From the NCBI GenBank assembly GCA_004154925.1, contig QJNS01000202.1, positions 62,001 through 126,000 of the forward strand: a stretch of DNA of 64,000 nt, written 5' to 3'. Source of the stretch: Monosporascus cannonballus (taxonomy: Eukaryota > Ascomycota > Sordariomycetes > Xylariales). A program made the translations under genes and the position numbers. Each line of letters opens with the position of its first letter. The stretch's first letter is position 1. The notes beneath the pieces were generated by a model. That model saw only the letters and a program-made list of their open reading frames with translations, had not been told where the DNA came from and ran no database searches. Below, in pieces: positions 44,373 to 55,589 of the stretch.

Positions 44373-46613
44373 ATGAGCTTTCCTGAACTTAGTGTAGACG
44401 ATAGCACAGGACGACGTTCAGAAGACAGACAGTACACACGATCCCCGTTATTGGCCAGGGAAGCGTCATTGACAAGACTTAACGATTTACCCCCTATTGA
44501 AGAAGTTTTCCAGCTAATTGACAATATGGCACCCCCTACTACTTGATCTCAAGGAGGCCCGTTATCCTCGCAACCCAGACAGCAACCTACCCCGGCCCCT
44601 AAGGACACCATTGAAGTCCAGGGAGAGGAGTCGGAAGAAGAAGCGGCTGAAGAAGAGGTTGAAGAAGAGTATGGGGCCGAAAGCCAGAAGAAAGAACTTA
44701 CTGCGAAGGAGAAATTGAGTGCCCTAGCAGCAGAAGTCCGAACCCTGAGAGAAGAGAATGCTCGGCTTACAAAAGGAAAGAAGCCAGCTTTTCCTCAGTT
44801 TGGCTCCCCCAGAGGGCGAAGCCAAGGGGCCGGCTACCGACCCTTTTCGCTGGACCCAAGGCGAACGCAAGAAAGAGCCTCGACCTTGCCACTGTTCGGC
44901 GCAACTCGGACACGGGAAGGAGCCATTCCACCCCCTGGTTACTATGGAATGCCAGACGTCAAGGGCTATAAGCCAACTCCCCCCAAGCCCTACGACGGAT
45001 CAGAGGACCCTGATGGATTCTTGGTTCAGGCAAGGCTTTACCTCAAGTTCTATAAGAATTCTCTGCCGGAGGAATATCAAAAAGTAATGGCCATCTCCTA
45101 ACTGCTGATCGGACGAGTTCGCCAATGGTTCGAACCCATCTTGACGGATTACCTCAAGAGATACCCAGAGGAATCCTCGGACCTTACCAACTACATCTTC
45201 AGCGATTACGAAAACTTTGAAAAAAGAATGCGCGCTTTGTTCGGCAATCCCGATAAGGAACAGGACGCTATCAAGCAGCTTCATCTTCTTCACCAAACCA
45301 AGTCAGCATCCGAGTACACGACAAAGTTCAACCGTTTGGCCGCCATTTCGAATCTACCAGAAAGCGCGTTGTTCTATCCTTATTATGATGGCCTAAAGCC
45401 TTAGGTCAAAGACGAGCTGTATATGGAACCTAAGACTGGATCCTTTGCAAAATACACAGACAAGGTTATTATCGCCGACCGACGAACCTTTGATCGGTAT
45501 CTCGAGAAAAAGAGGACCGACAGACGAGGTAACGATAAGAGCTCCAGCAGCCGAGCCAAAAAGGACAAGGGCAAGCCTCAAAAGGAAGCGAGTTCCGCTT
45601 CGAAGGAGCCCAAGAAAGACAAGTCCAAAGTAGAGTGTTTCAATTGTGGCAAAAAGGGGCATTTCAAGAGCGAGTGTCGCTCCCCCGCCAAGAGGAACTC
45701 CAAAAAGGGAGGAATTCCTCAACCCCAGAAGAAAGCCAGAGCGGCTGAATAAGAAACCGACAGTAAGGCAAAAGAGGAAGAGAAAGAAGTTAGCTCGACT
45801 TCCTTCCAGCCAGAATTCACTATTGCCACAACCACTTAGATCTAGAACGACAACCCAGAGTACGAGGATTGTCTCATTTGCCAGGATTTTGAGGTTAGAG
45901 CCTGCAAGTACCATCCCGGACAGACGGCTTCCAGGATAGCCATAGAGCTAGGATGCCAGTGCCACCTTGATTCCCAGAAGTATGAGATGCACACAGAGGA
46001 CGGTCAGCTTCGACCAAACATTAGCAGCCACGGACAGTTGTCCCCAGAGCTCTGCGAGCTCCCAGAATGCACCATTCACAAGAAGACACCATCGGTGAAC
46101 CCTTACGACCTACTACATTTTACTGCTTGTTACCAGGACGATTATCTCATTCATCTCAGAGCCAAAGAAGACAATGACTTTTGGCCCGGATGGAATGATG
46201 AGACTCCCACCGAACCAGACGATGAGTGCCGATGCACTGAAATTCCCCGATGGCCAGAATACCCTAGGTCTTGTTACTTACACCCCGAGTCAGAACGGAG
46301 TCAGAAGGTTATATCGCAAGGATGCCTGTGTTACTCCCCGATGCTTTGCATCCAACACGAGCTCCTAGATATGGGAACACCTCCTTCGGAGATTTACCTC
46401 TTTGATCCCATGACTCGGGAGATACGGAACAAAAGGGTGAGCCAGGAAGAGAACCAGATTTTGAAGCCCCAGTGCAAGTACGGCAAGAAAACATGGTTCC
46501 GGTGCAAGAACGACCAGTGCACCAAACATGCTGTTAGAAAAGCTTGCGAATGGAGGCTCGCTCAAGTCGGAAACCATCAGAAATCAAAAAATTACAGAGG
46601 CCCTCGAAAGTAA
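44373..46613 (+). pseudogene. gag of element D with extended Cys/His tail
   Basis: ATG 44373 begins MSFPELSVDD; one frame runs to TAA 46611-46613. An acidic segment (EESEEEAAEEEVEEE) and a coiled-coil-like stretch precede the capsid region (YDGSEDPDGFLVQARLY to NLPESALF). A canonical CCHC zinc knuckle, CFNCGKKGHFKSEC, lies near 45640-45680. Beyond it are about 260 more codons rich in Cys/His modules such as C-x2-C-x8-C-x2-H, C-x-C-H, C-x4-C-x2-H and C-x-C-x5-C-x2-H. Internal stops: TGA 44544, TAA 45099, TAG 45402, TAA 45750, TAG 45837, TAG 45843, all convertible from CGA/CAA/CAG by one C to T change. Gag would form the particle and bind RNA. The pol frame overlaps its last 70 bp. Confidence 0.85.
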
Positions 46614-49600
46614 GGCATCGAGGAGCCCCAATCGACAAGACCTTATGCGAGGTAACGAAAGGAACGCGCAGCCAGATTGAGATCCCCCTCCGATATAAAG
46701 GCAAGGTGCTTAAGGCCATGATTGATTCCGGAGCAGAAGGCAATTTTATTTCCCCCGCAGCAGCGGAAAAACATCAGATTCCCTGGAAATACAAGCTAAA
46801 GTCCTACAAGTTGCGTACGGTAGACGGCAGCCTATCCACCTACGAAAACGGACGAGTTCTTCGAGAAACGGAGGAACTCCCAGTGCAAATTCAAGGACAC
46901 CAAGAACGCGTCTCACTGGACATCGCTGACATCTCCGGACACGACATTATCCTAGGAATGCCTTGGCTCTGTTCCAGCAACCCACGGATTGATTGGAAAA
47001 AGCGAACACTTTCCTGGGACGAGATGCCAGATAAAGATGATCGAGAAATTTGCTATGTCATCAAGGAAGTACGGGTTCCTGATCAGATCTTTACGGTACC
47101 TCCGGAGTATCAAGGATTTAAGAGACTATTTAAGGACAGAGAAGATCACGAACTACCGCCATACGGTTAATGGGACCACCGGATACCTATCAAAGAAGGG
47201 CATTATCCTAAGCTTCACAAGATTTACCACATGAACCCAGAAAAGTCAAAAGCTCTATGGAAAAGCATACAACTAGATCTGAAAAGAGGATACATTCAAC
47301 CTTCCAACTCCCCTGCTGGATATCCAGTCCTCATGGTACCAAAAACCAAGGATGGCAAACAAAGGATTGATGAGGACGGAGACCCTGTCTACCGAAGAGT
47401 GATCGACTATAGACAGTTGAATGACATCACGATCAAGAACGGATATCCCCTAACTTTCATGAATACCCTGAAGGAAAATGCCAGCAAAGCCAAATGGTTC
47501 ACGGCGCTTGATCTTCGCGATGGCTACTACCGCATCAGAATGGCCAAAGGAGAAGAATGGAAAACGGCATTCAGGATAGTACATGGACTTTACGAATATA
47601 GAGTAATGCCTATGGGACTTACCAACGCTCCCGCCAGTTTCCAAAGCTTGGTAATGACCACCCTCCGACAATTCTTGGACAAATTCGTGTTTGTCTATCT
47701 TGACGATATCCTCATCTACTCCGAAACCCTAGAGGAGCACAAGAAACATGTCGCTCAAGTACTCAGAACTCTGGACGAAACCAATATTCGAGTCAACCCT
47801 ACCAAGAGCATATGGCACACCCAGAAATTGGATTTTTTGGGATTCACTTTCACACCAGGACAAATTCAAATTCAACGCTCCAAGTTGGAAGTAGTTAAGG
47901 ACTGGCCCATCCCTAACAAGGCGACCGTTACAGACATCCGACAGATCTTAGGATTTACGGGTTACGTACGCGGCCTAATCAAGGGATATGGAGACATAGT
48001 CAGGCCTTTGACGAAACTTACCACCAAGGAATACGTTGGGAAAGAATTCGAGCTTCCAGAGGAAGCAAAAGAAGCGTTCCGGGAATTGAAAGAAGCAATT
48101 ACCAGCGGACCTATCGTGAGGATGCCAAATCCAGACAAAACGAAACGACTGAAGACAGATGCTTCAGAGTATACCCTGGGCGCAGTTTTGGAACAGCAAG
48201 AAGGTAACGGCAAATGGTACTCAGTGGCATACTACTCTAAAGCATTCCGAGATGCAGAACTTAGATACCAGATTTACGACAAAGAGCTATTGGCAATCAT
48301 TAATGCTTTTAAGGAATGGGAACTTTTCTTCAGCGGAGCAAAAGAACCTTTCGATATTTACTTTGATCATAAGAATCTTACGCAATTTATGAAAGCCCAA
48401 GAGCTGAACAAACGACATGAAAGATGGTGGATTTTTCTGTCCAGATTTAACTTCAAGATACATCATATCAAAGGAAAGGAGAACATCCAAGCGGATATTC
48501 TCAGTTGCAGAGGAGATTACGATTCCAAAATTCCCAAAAGAAGCATGCAGATATTATAATACAATAAGGATAGAACTATATATCTGTGTGAGATAATGAA
48601 GAAACTAACCACCGAACTCTTGATACGGTTCCGGAATTCCTACGATGCAGAAGAACAGAAGGAAATCCAGCAGCTGAAAGGATAACCCAAAGATCAGCTA
48701 CTGTATCATGGCAAAATCTATATTCCCAAGGATCAATAAGAACAATTCGTAAAGGAATTCCATGAGGACCCACTGCATGGATACCAAGGAATCTTTAAGA
48801 CCACCCGACGGCTGCAAGAAAAATACGACTTCCCTGAGCTACGCCGTATGGTCAAAACAACCATCAAGAACTGCAACGTTTGCAACAAGGCTAAGGCAGT
48901 ACGCCATAAGCCCTACGGGCTACTGCAACCCACCGACATTCCGGACAAAGCATGGAACACCATAGTTTGGGACTTTATCATTAGCTTACCTCCATTTAAA
49001 GACCTAGTCACCGGAGTCGAATACGACGGAATATGGGTGATTGTTGACAGATTTACCAAATATGGGTACTTCTTACCTTTTAAAGGAAATGCAACGGCAG
49101 AACAATTGGCCTACGCTTTTATCAGACAATACCTTGACAAGCATGGGATACCTGAAAAGATTGTTTCAGACTGAGATACGCTATTTACTTCAAAATTCGG
49201 CACCAGCTTTTTTAAACAAATTGGTGCTAAACTTAAGTTCTCGATAGCGTATTATCCCTAGACGGATGGCCAAACCGAAAGATTGAACCAGACCCTAGAA
49301 CAGTATTTGCGAAGTTACGTCAATTATCAGCAGGATAACTGGGTAGAACTTCTACCATTAGCACAGATCGCCTATAACATATCAGTTAACGAAGATATGG
49401 GCGTATCTTCTTATACAGCTGTGTACGGATACAATGTAGAAACAGAACGACCCAAATAACCGCTTAATAAGGCACCAAAGATTGCTACGATTGCCCCAAG
49501 AGCAGAAACATTGACCACAGAGATCAAGACGATCCAGGCCCGTTTTCAGAATGAATTGCGATTCCTTTAACGACGGATGACCCAGTATTACAATAAGAAA

Positions 49601-50140
49601 AGAATTAAGGGACCAATTTTAGCGAGAGGAGATAAGGTTTACCTGTTACGCCAGAGACAAAACGCAACTTCGAACATCTCATAAATTAAAATAAAAAGAC
49701 CCAGCGATAAGCTTGATTTCAAAAAGCTTGGACCGTTCAAAGTTGACGAAGTCATTTCCAAAACTAATTACAGATTGTTATTACCCAAAAACATGAAGAT
49801 ACACCCTGTTTTCCACATTTCTCTACTTGAATCAGCACCCAAGAACGCCCCGTTGGAAACAAACCTAGAACTCGAAAAAGACTCTGACGAGTACGAAGTT
49901 GAACGAATACTGGACTCCAGAATGGTCAAAAGTAAAATCCAGTACCTAGTTAAATGGGAAGGATATTCACATGAAGAAAATACGTGGGAACCACTTAACC
50001 ACTTGACGAATGCGATGGACCTGGTTGAGACGTTCCACCGCCAGAATCCTGACCGACCGTCTCCAGTGCGGCCAAGGTCGCAGGCGACAACGGTCCCCTA
50101 CTTAAATCAACCCTTACGGCGCTCCAATCGAAAGAAGTAG
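46544..50140 (+). pseudogene. pol of element D: protease, RT, RNase H, integrase, chromodomain
   Basis: A single frame lies -1 relative to gag. Protease: AMIDSGAEGNFIS near 46716-46754. RT: VIDYRQLND, LDLRDGYYRIR, LTNAPASFQ and the intact catalytic VYLDDILIYS near 47690-47725. RNase H: KTDASEYTLGAVLEQ and YDKELLAIINAF. Integrase: HHCC zinc motif (H-x4-H near 48761-48780 and C-x2-C in NCNVCNK near 48870), the DDE region with WVIVDRFTKYG, and the TDGQTER motif preceded by TAG. Chromodomain near 49883-50035: EYEVERILDSR, YLVKWEGYSHEENTWEP. Stops at 47168, 48557, 48683, 48737, 49172, 49259, 49457, 49568 and 49682 all fit CAA/CAG/CGA to stop. The chromodomain would direct integration to modified chromatin. 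The last 146 bp are shared with the antisense ORF. Confidence 0.9.
46586..46592 (+). promoter_or_regulatory. candidate -1 ribosomal frameshift heptamer A AAA AAT
   Basis: Gag codons here are TCA AAA AAT, placing A_AAA_AAT in the correct phase for -1 slippage. The pol frame is exactly -1 and open on both sides, and the gag stop TAA follows 18 bp later at 46611. Whether a stimulatory RNA structure follows was not established. Confidence 0.5.
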
Positions 50141-50528
50141 ATGTTTTTATCAACGCATCTAGCTCTGAAGTAAGCTGTGCTTGCTCCTTTTCTTTACGAT
50201 CCTTCTCCGCATCCAGTTTTTCTCGCTCCTTTAGTTCATCCATGTTTTTAAGCCCCCTCTGAATAAACGATATCCCTTTGGAATGTAACCATTCAGATTG
50301 ACGATCCAACCGAGTAATGCGATTGGATAATTCTTGGAGCTGTTGAACAGCCAGACGTTTTTTTCGGTTTATCCGGAGCTTTTCGGCCCGGATGTTTTCA
50401 AGCGATGAGAGCGAGATGTGGTTCCCATTGCAGGATTGAACATTGGCCGCCAAACAGTTCTGACAGCTTTTTTGACCTTCTAACATCTTGCAAGAAAGCT
50501 TTTTCTCGAAATAGCGCGTATACGGCAT
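49995..50528 (-). CDS. antisense Zn2Cys6-like/coiled-coil accessory protein of element D
   Basis: The open minus-strand ORF has ATG at 50528 and 177 codons. The frame stays open 5' of this ATG to about 50660, and an ATA TCG at 50618-50613, aligned with the same ATA TCG in element C, suggests the ancestral start was there. Positions 3, 6, 13, 22, 25 and 33 read Y, Y, C, C, C, C with spacing x2-x6-x8-x2-x7, matching the Zn(II)2Cys6 cluster if the two Tyr codons (TAT) derive from TGT. A CNG-x4-SLSSL turn follows, then a charged coiled coil (about residues 42-135; RLDRQSEWLHSKG, DELKEREK) and a tail with FDWSAV. Homologous frames occupy the same place in A, B, C and E. No stop has arisen here although gag and pol have 15. 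The likely role is DNA/RNA binding or regulation, inferred only. Not a chance shadow because of conservation across divergent elements. Confidence 0.75.
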   Translation of the reverse strand: MPYTRYFEKKLSCKMLEGQKSCQNCLAANVQSCNGNHISLSSLENIRAEKLRINRKKRLAVQQLQELSNRITRLDRQSEWLHSKGISFIQRGLKNMDELKEREKLDAEKDRKEKEQAQLTSELDALIKTSTSFDWSAVRVDLSRGPLSPATLAALETVGQDSGGGTSQPGPSHSSSG

Positions 50529-50693
50529 GACTTCGAAACCAAACTGAGAGATCGACTTAATCAGTTGGTGACGACTTTCAGTGGAAGATTTGATGCGTTT
50601 TCGAGGTCTGTCCGATATAGTTAAATATAGTGCTATAACGCAAAGAAGGAAAAGAAGTTAAGGATTTACTTTTTCTATCTTTGGGGACAAAGA

Positions 50694-50713
50694 TCCTGGA
50701 AGGGAGGGAATAG
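50694..50713 (+). other. polypurine tract of element D
   Basis: The purine-rich GGAAGGGAGGGAATAG directly abuts the 3' LTR and is the expected plus-strand primer. Equivalent tracts precede the 3' LTRs of B (near 10479), A (near 15881) and C (near 55572). Confidence 0.7.
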
Positions 50714-51153
50714 TGTTACGTTCAGAAGGGACTCCACTAGGCCCAAAGGAGGCCCAGAAAGTTGGAGACGCTCGGGATCTCCACCTTCTATCGGATAAAC
50801 CTCGGGTCTCTGTCAATTTCCAAAGACACCAGGAGATTCGTAGACGACAGACACCATGGTCTCTCGAGATCCCCAGAAACCATAAGAAATATGAAAGATA
50901 AGAAGGATAAGAAGGATATATAAGGTTTGGGTTTCTTATGTAAATAGCCACCTACTTAGTTTTTCGTTCCTTAGCTATTAATTTAAGTTTTTAGCCAAAA
51001 GTAATTATACCGTTTTCTGATTAAAAAAAAAATACCTTAAAATCTCCTTAACGAACATACTAAATCATTTTTCGCCCTATTATTACCTGCAAATCAAAAC
51101 CCTTTTCGGATACTGCTTATACCTCCAGGTGGATGTATGACAGGTTCGTTACA
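50714..51153 (+). repeat. 3' LTR of element D
   Basis: This 440-bp copy of 43879-44318 ends TTCGTTACA and is followed by AAAAG. Differences from the 5' copy are nearly all transitions, with a cluster of changes around 51010-51040. Confidence 0.93.
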
Positions 51154-54100
51154 AAAAGGCTATTAAGAAAAAAATACGTTAATTTATAGGAAATCTCTGA
51201 AATAATAACTAAAACGACGCATAATAAGATATAATTGCAAATATAAAAAAATAATTTATTCGATAAGAAAAAAATTATAAAAAAATTAAAAATTATTAAT
51301 ACGGTTCGAAAGAATAATATGTTAATAATAATAATAGATATAATAACTTAACGCGTTATATATAAAAACATAAATAAAGCTCGACAGATTCGAATAAAAG
51401 TTAAAAGAAAAAAGTTATTTATAAGAAAGCCGCAAAATGACGAAATTTAAAAATATTAAAGGGAATTTTTAAAAAAGGTTTTAAACGCGACGATAAAAAC
51501 CATTAATAACTTTATTACTTTGGATATACGAATTAAAACGTATTGGTATATTACAATAATGGATTACGGAACTTTAGACGAAAATTATATTATACCAAAT
51601 ATAATTAATAAGCTTAAATTATTATGGAAATATAAATTAAAACTTTATATAGCAACGAATACCGAAGGTTAGGAATTTGCTTACGATAACGGAAAAATTA
51701 TATGCGAAATTAATTATTTCGAGATTTTTGTTCAAAAACAATATTAAACGGTTAATTTCGATATCGTTTTATTCGGAAATTATAATATGATCTTAAGATT
51801 ACCATGGATATACTAATACGGAATTTTAATTAATAAAGGAATTAGTTAAATAAAATTCGTTTTATTCTTTATTAATAAACGAAAAAAAATAAGATCTTAA
51901 TATTCGATCGATAATGGTAACGAATGCAAATATAAAAATACGATAAATATCTTATTACCCAAAGGAATAAAATATAAAAAAAACAGATATTAAAAAAATA
52001 TAACGTATCGTTATAATTATTAAAACAAAATTAAAGTAATTAAATAACGATCTAAAACAAAAATAATAACCCAAGGAATTAAAAAATCTAATTAATATAT
52101 TATTATAATACCATAAATACGAATAGCTTTTCAAAAAGAAATTCGATACGAAATTACCAAAATATAACGAATAAAATTATGAAATAATTTTTAAAAAAAG
52201 AATTTCGACAAAATTTTACCTTATTTATAACTTTAATAAAAACGAATTACGTACTTTCAGAAAATACCTGGAAAATCGGTTACAGAAAGGATGGATTCGA
52301 TTTTCGAAATTATTAGCAAAATACCCGATATTTTTCGTACCTAAAAAAAATAAAAAATTGCGACTTATGATTAATTATCGATAATTAAATAATGTTATTA
52401 TTACAAATCGAATATTATTACCTTTAATTACGGAAATAAAAAACCGATTTTATGGAACCAAATAATTTATAATATTTAATCTTAAAAATAAATATAATTT
52501 TATTAAAATCTAAAAAAATACAAATAGAAAATAATTTTTAGAACGAAATACGGACTATTTAAATATTTGGTTATATTAATAGGATTTACGAACGTATTAA
52601 TTACCTTTTAGTAAATAATTAATTACGTATTACGAAAATACTTCGATATTTTCGTTATTTGTTATTTTGACGATATTTTTATTTTTTTAAAAACGGAAAA
52701 AATATAGGTAAAATATATTTATAAAATTCTTTAAACCTTATAAGACGTAAGGTTATTTATTAATGCAGAAAAAAGTTAATTCTATACGTAAAAAATAAAA
52801 TATCTAGGATATATTATTATCCCAGGATATATTAAAATAAACCCTAAGAAAATCGTTACACTTATAAAATAGCAAACGCCAATAATAATTAAGGAAATAT
52901 AGGTATTTTTCGAATTTGTTAATTATTATAGGAAATTTATTCGAAATTTTAGCAAAATAATTATACCCTTAACGAATCTTATAAAAAAAAGAATTTAAAT
53001 AAACGCCAGATACGGAAAAAATATTTTAAAATATTAAGAATACGATTACCAATAAGTTAATATTAATTATGTACGATCCAAACCGCCTTATTAAATTAAA
53101 AACCGATATTTCGGATTACGTATTAAATATAATAATCGGATAACGAAATAATTAAGGTAAATTATACCCTATTATATTCTGTTTGTATAAATTAAAAGAA
53201 GCCGAATTTAATTACGGTATTCCAGATAAAAAATTTATAACTATTATTATAGCATTTCGAGAATTTAGAGATTTTTTAAAAGAAAATTTGTACCAGATTA
53301 AGGTTTATACGGATTATTAAAATTTTACCCGATTTATTATAATTAGGGAACTTATAAGATAATAATTAAAATATATAGAAAAATTGGCGAATTTCGATTT
53401 CGTTATTATTTACAAAAAAGAAATTAAAAAAATAACAAAGCAAATATTTTAAGCAAACGATTAAACCTTGAAAAAAAATTAATTAAGATTAATTATATAA
53501 TTTTCGATATTACTATAAAAAGATATTTACGTTTACGACAAATTGCGATAATTCGGGTAATACCTTTCGATATGTATTGGAGAATTTAATAATATAACGA
53601 TAATTTTCTAAAAGATTAAAAAACGAACAAAATATAAATTCCAGAAGACTATTAGAAAAATCTGGTACAAAAAATATACGAATATTAGTTATACGGACAT
53701 TTAAAGATTTATAAAACCTTAAAAAAATTTCGACGCATATATTTTTTTTTCTTAAAATAAAAGTAATAATACAGAAAAGTATATAATAATAGGATATTTG
53801 CGCCAAAACAAAGACTTGATGGCATATACCATATAAAGAATTATAACCATTATTAGTCGTAAAACGACCATAATATTTAGTTATATTCGATTATATTCTT
53901 AAACTTTTTATATCAGAAAATCCAGTTACGGAAATATATTACGATAGTATTTTCATAATCGTCGACCGATTTACGAAATTTTCTTATTTTTTACTATATT
54001 ATAAAGATATAAATACCGAATAACTAATATATATTTTCTTTAAATATATTTTTAACATATGCGGATTATTAATAAAAAATCATATTAAATAAAGAATTAA

Positions 54101-54915
54101 TATTTGTATTTAAGTTTTAAAAAGGCCTTATAATATAAATTAATTTAAATTATAAATTATTTAACGCGTTTAAACCTTAAATAAATAAATAGATAAAACG
54201 AACAAATTAAATTTTAAAAATTTACTTACGATATTATATTAATTATAAACAAAATAATTAAGTTAAAAATTATTAATTACGCAATTAATTTACAATATTA
54301 GTTATTAAAAAAGCATTAAGATAATATTTACGAACGTAAATTTTGGTTTTATTTTAAAGGTTTATAAAAAAAATATATAACGATAATTTAATTAATATTA
54401 AAATAATCCTTACGTTAAAATAATTACGATAATTATATTAAAAAATAAAAATAAAATTAGAATTCGTACAAAATTAAATAAGTAAATATTATAATTAAAA
54501 AAGGTTAAAAAATTAATTTTCGAAAAAAGGAAAATGATTTTTTTCGTTACAAAAAATATTTAAATAAAACGACCCAGCAAAAAACTCGATTTTAAATATA
54601 TCGGTCCATACAAAATCGTTAAAAAAATCTTAAAAAATAACTATTAATTAGAATTTTTATTAAAAATTAAATTTTATTTAACTTTTTATGTTTTCTTACT
54701 TAAGTTAACAACAGATATAATCAAAATATATACGGTATAAAATAATATAAAAATAAAAAACGAATAAGTATACGAAATGGAGAAAATTTTCGATATGCAA
54801 AAATAAAACAGATTTATTCAGTACCTAATCAAATAAAAAAGCACCCAAATTTCGAAAACACCTGGGAACCCGCTAAGAACCTTACTAGCGCCTAACGTTT
54901 ATTGAAAATTTTTAC
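51154..54915 (+). pseudogene. pol of element C after the D insertion, RIP-inactivated
   Basis: This resumes C exactly where 43878 stopped; the junction sequence matches A near 11490 and B near 6110. A protease-like region lies near 51560-51880. The RT box YFDDIFIF is at about 52663-52686. RNase H (YTDY, RFIIIREL) is near 53220-53400. Integrase is near 53800-54400. The chromodomain near 54775-54915 is well preserved (EMEKIFDMQK, QYLIK, NTWEPAKNLTS). Very many TAA/TAG codons are present. Confidence 0.78.
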
Positions 54916-54939
54916 TAATAACGACGGGCGCGTCCCAAT

Positions 54940-55515
54940 TAACAGTTAACCAGTTAATAGCCGGAATATCGGGCCAGTCGACTGCGGCCTGCGCTAACGT
55001 GGTAACCGTAACGGCGGCCTTTAACTGCTTTTGTTCCCGACGTTCTTATTCCTTTAGTTTATCCAATAATTAAAGCCTACGTTATACTATGGTAACGCCC
55101 TTTAAACGAACCAATACCTTTTGTTTACGTAAAGAAATAAGACGAAAAAGAACTTTATTTAATTTTTTTCTGATATTTGCGTTAAATTTCAAAATGAAAC
55201 CGCTAAAGCTTTAATAATCGTTTTTCGGCAAACGTTTTTTTTACGTTTTAAACGTTAATATTTACGACAAATATTTTATAGAGAAAAAATGGATATACCG
55301 GTACCATTACAAAATCGACCCCGATTAACATATTCCTTATACCTTAAAACGTTTTCCATTATTTTACACTTTATGTTTTTCGAGAAATAATAAAAATAAA
55401 GTATAATTTCGTAACCAAATTCGTTAAAGGCTTTTACGAAGTTAGCACGACGAACGGTAAAAAAATGAAGAACACGACAAATTTTGAAAATACGAAACGA
55501 TATAATTAAAAGCAA
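54940..55515 (-). pseudogene. antisense Zn2Cys6-like/coiled-coil accessory ORF of element C
   Basis: An open minus-strand stretch 55515-55276 contains, at codons 40, 43, 50, 59, 62 and 69, Y, Y, C, Y, Y, C with spacing x2-x6-x8-x2-x6, followed by NG-x2-IS as in element D. Upstream of the cluster, NFVKAFNEFGYE aligns with QLIKSISQFGFE in D. After a frame change downstream, the helical part reads ISLRKQKVLVRLKGVTIV, then LDKLKE and a tail AAVDWPDIPAINW. The resemblance to D spans the entire length, although the two elements belong to different lineages. Confidence 0.72.
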
Positions 55516-55589
55516 AAAAAAGGATATTTACTAAACGAAAAAAAAAGAAAAAAAATCTTGAGGACAAAATTTGAGAAGGGGGGAAATCG

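Larger units (their letters stand above)
43879..51153 (+). mobile_element. Ty3/Gypsy chromodomain LTR retrotransposon D, lightly RIP-mutated, nested in C
   Basis: The 7275-bp element has 440-bp LTRs (43879-44318 and 50714-51153) and a perfect duplication AAAAG on both sides (43874-43878, 51154-51158). The LTRs end TG...CA and differ from each other almost only by C/T and G/A changes. It encodes gag (44373-46613), pol in the -1 frame (46544-50140) with protease, RT, RNase H, integrase and chromodomain, and an antisense ORF (49995-50528). It sits in heavily RIP-mutated C but is itself much less mutated, so it arrived after most of C's mutation. Fifteen in-frame stops make it non-autonomous now. 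Confidence 0.95.

Noticed and set aside
45393..45914. Minus-strand open frame of 173 codons opposite gag of element D
   Set aside because: It runs antisense to a well-supported Gag with a zinc knuckle and has low-complexity Leu/Phe content typical of a shadow frame. Unlike the antisense ORF at 49995-50528, it has no visible counterpart in the other copies.
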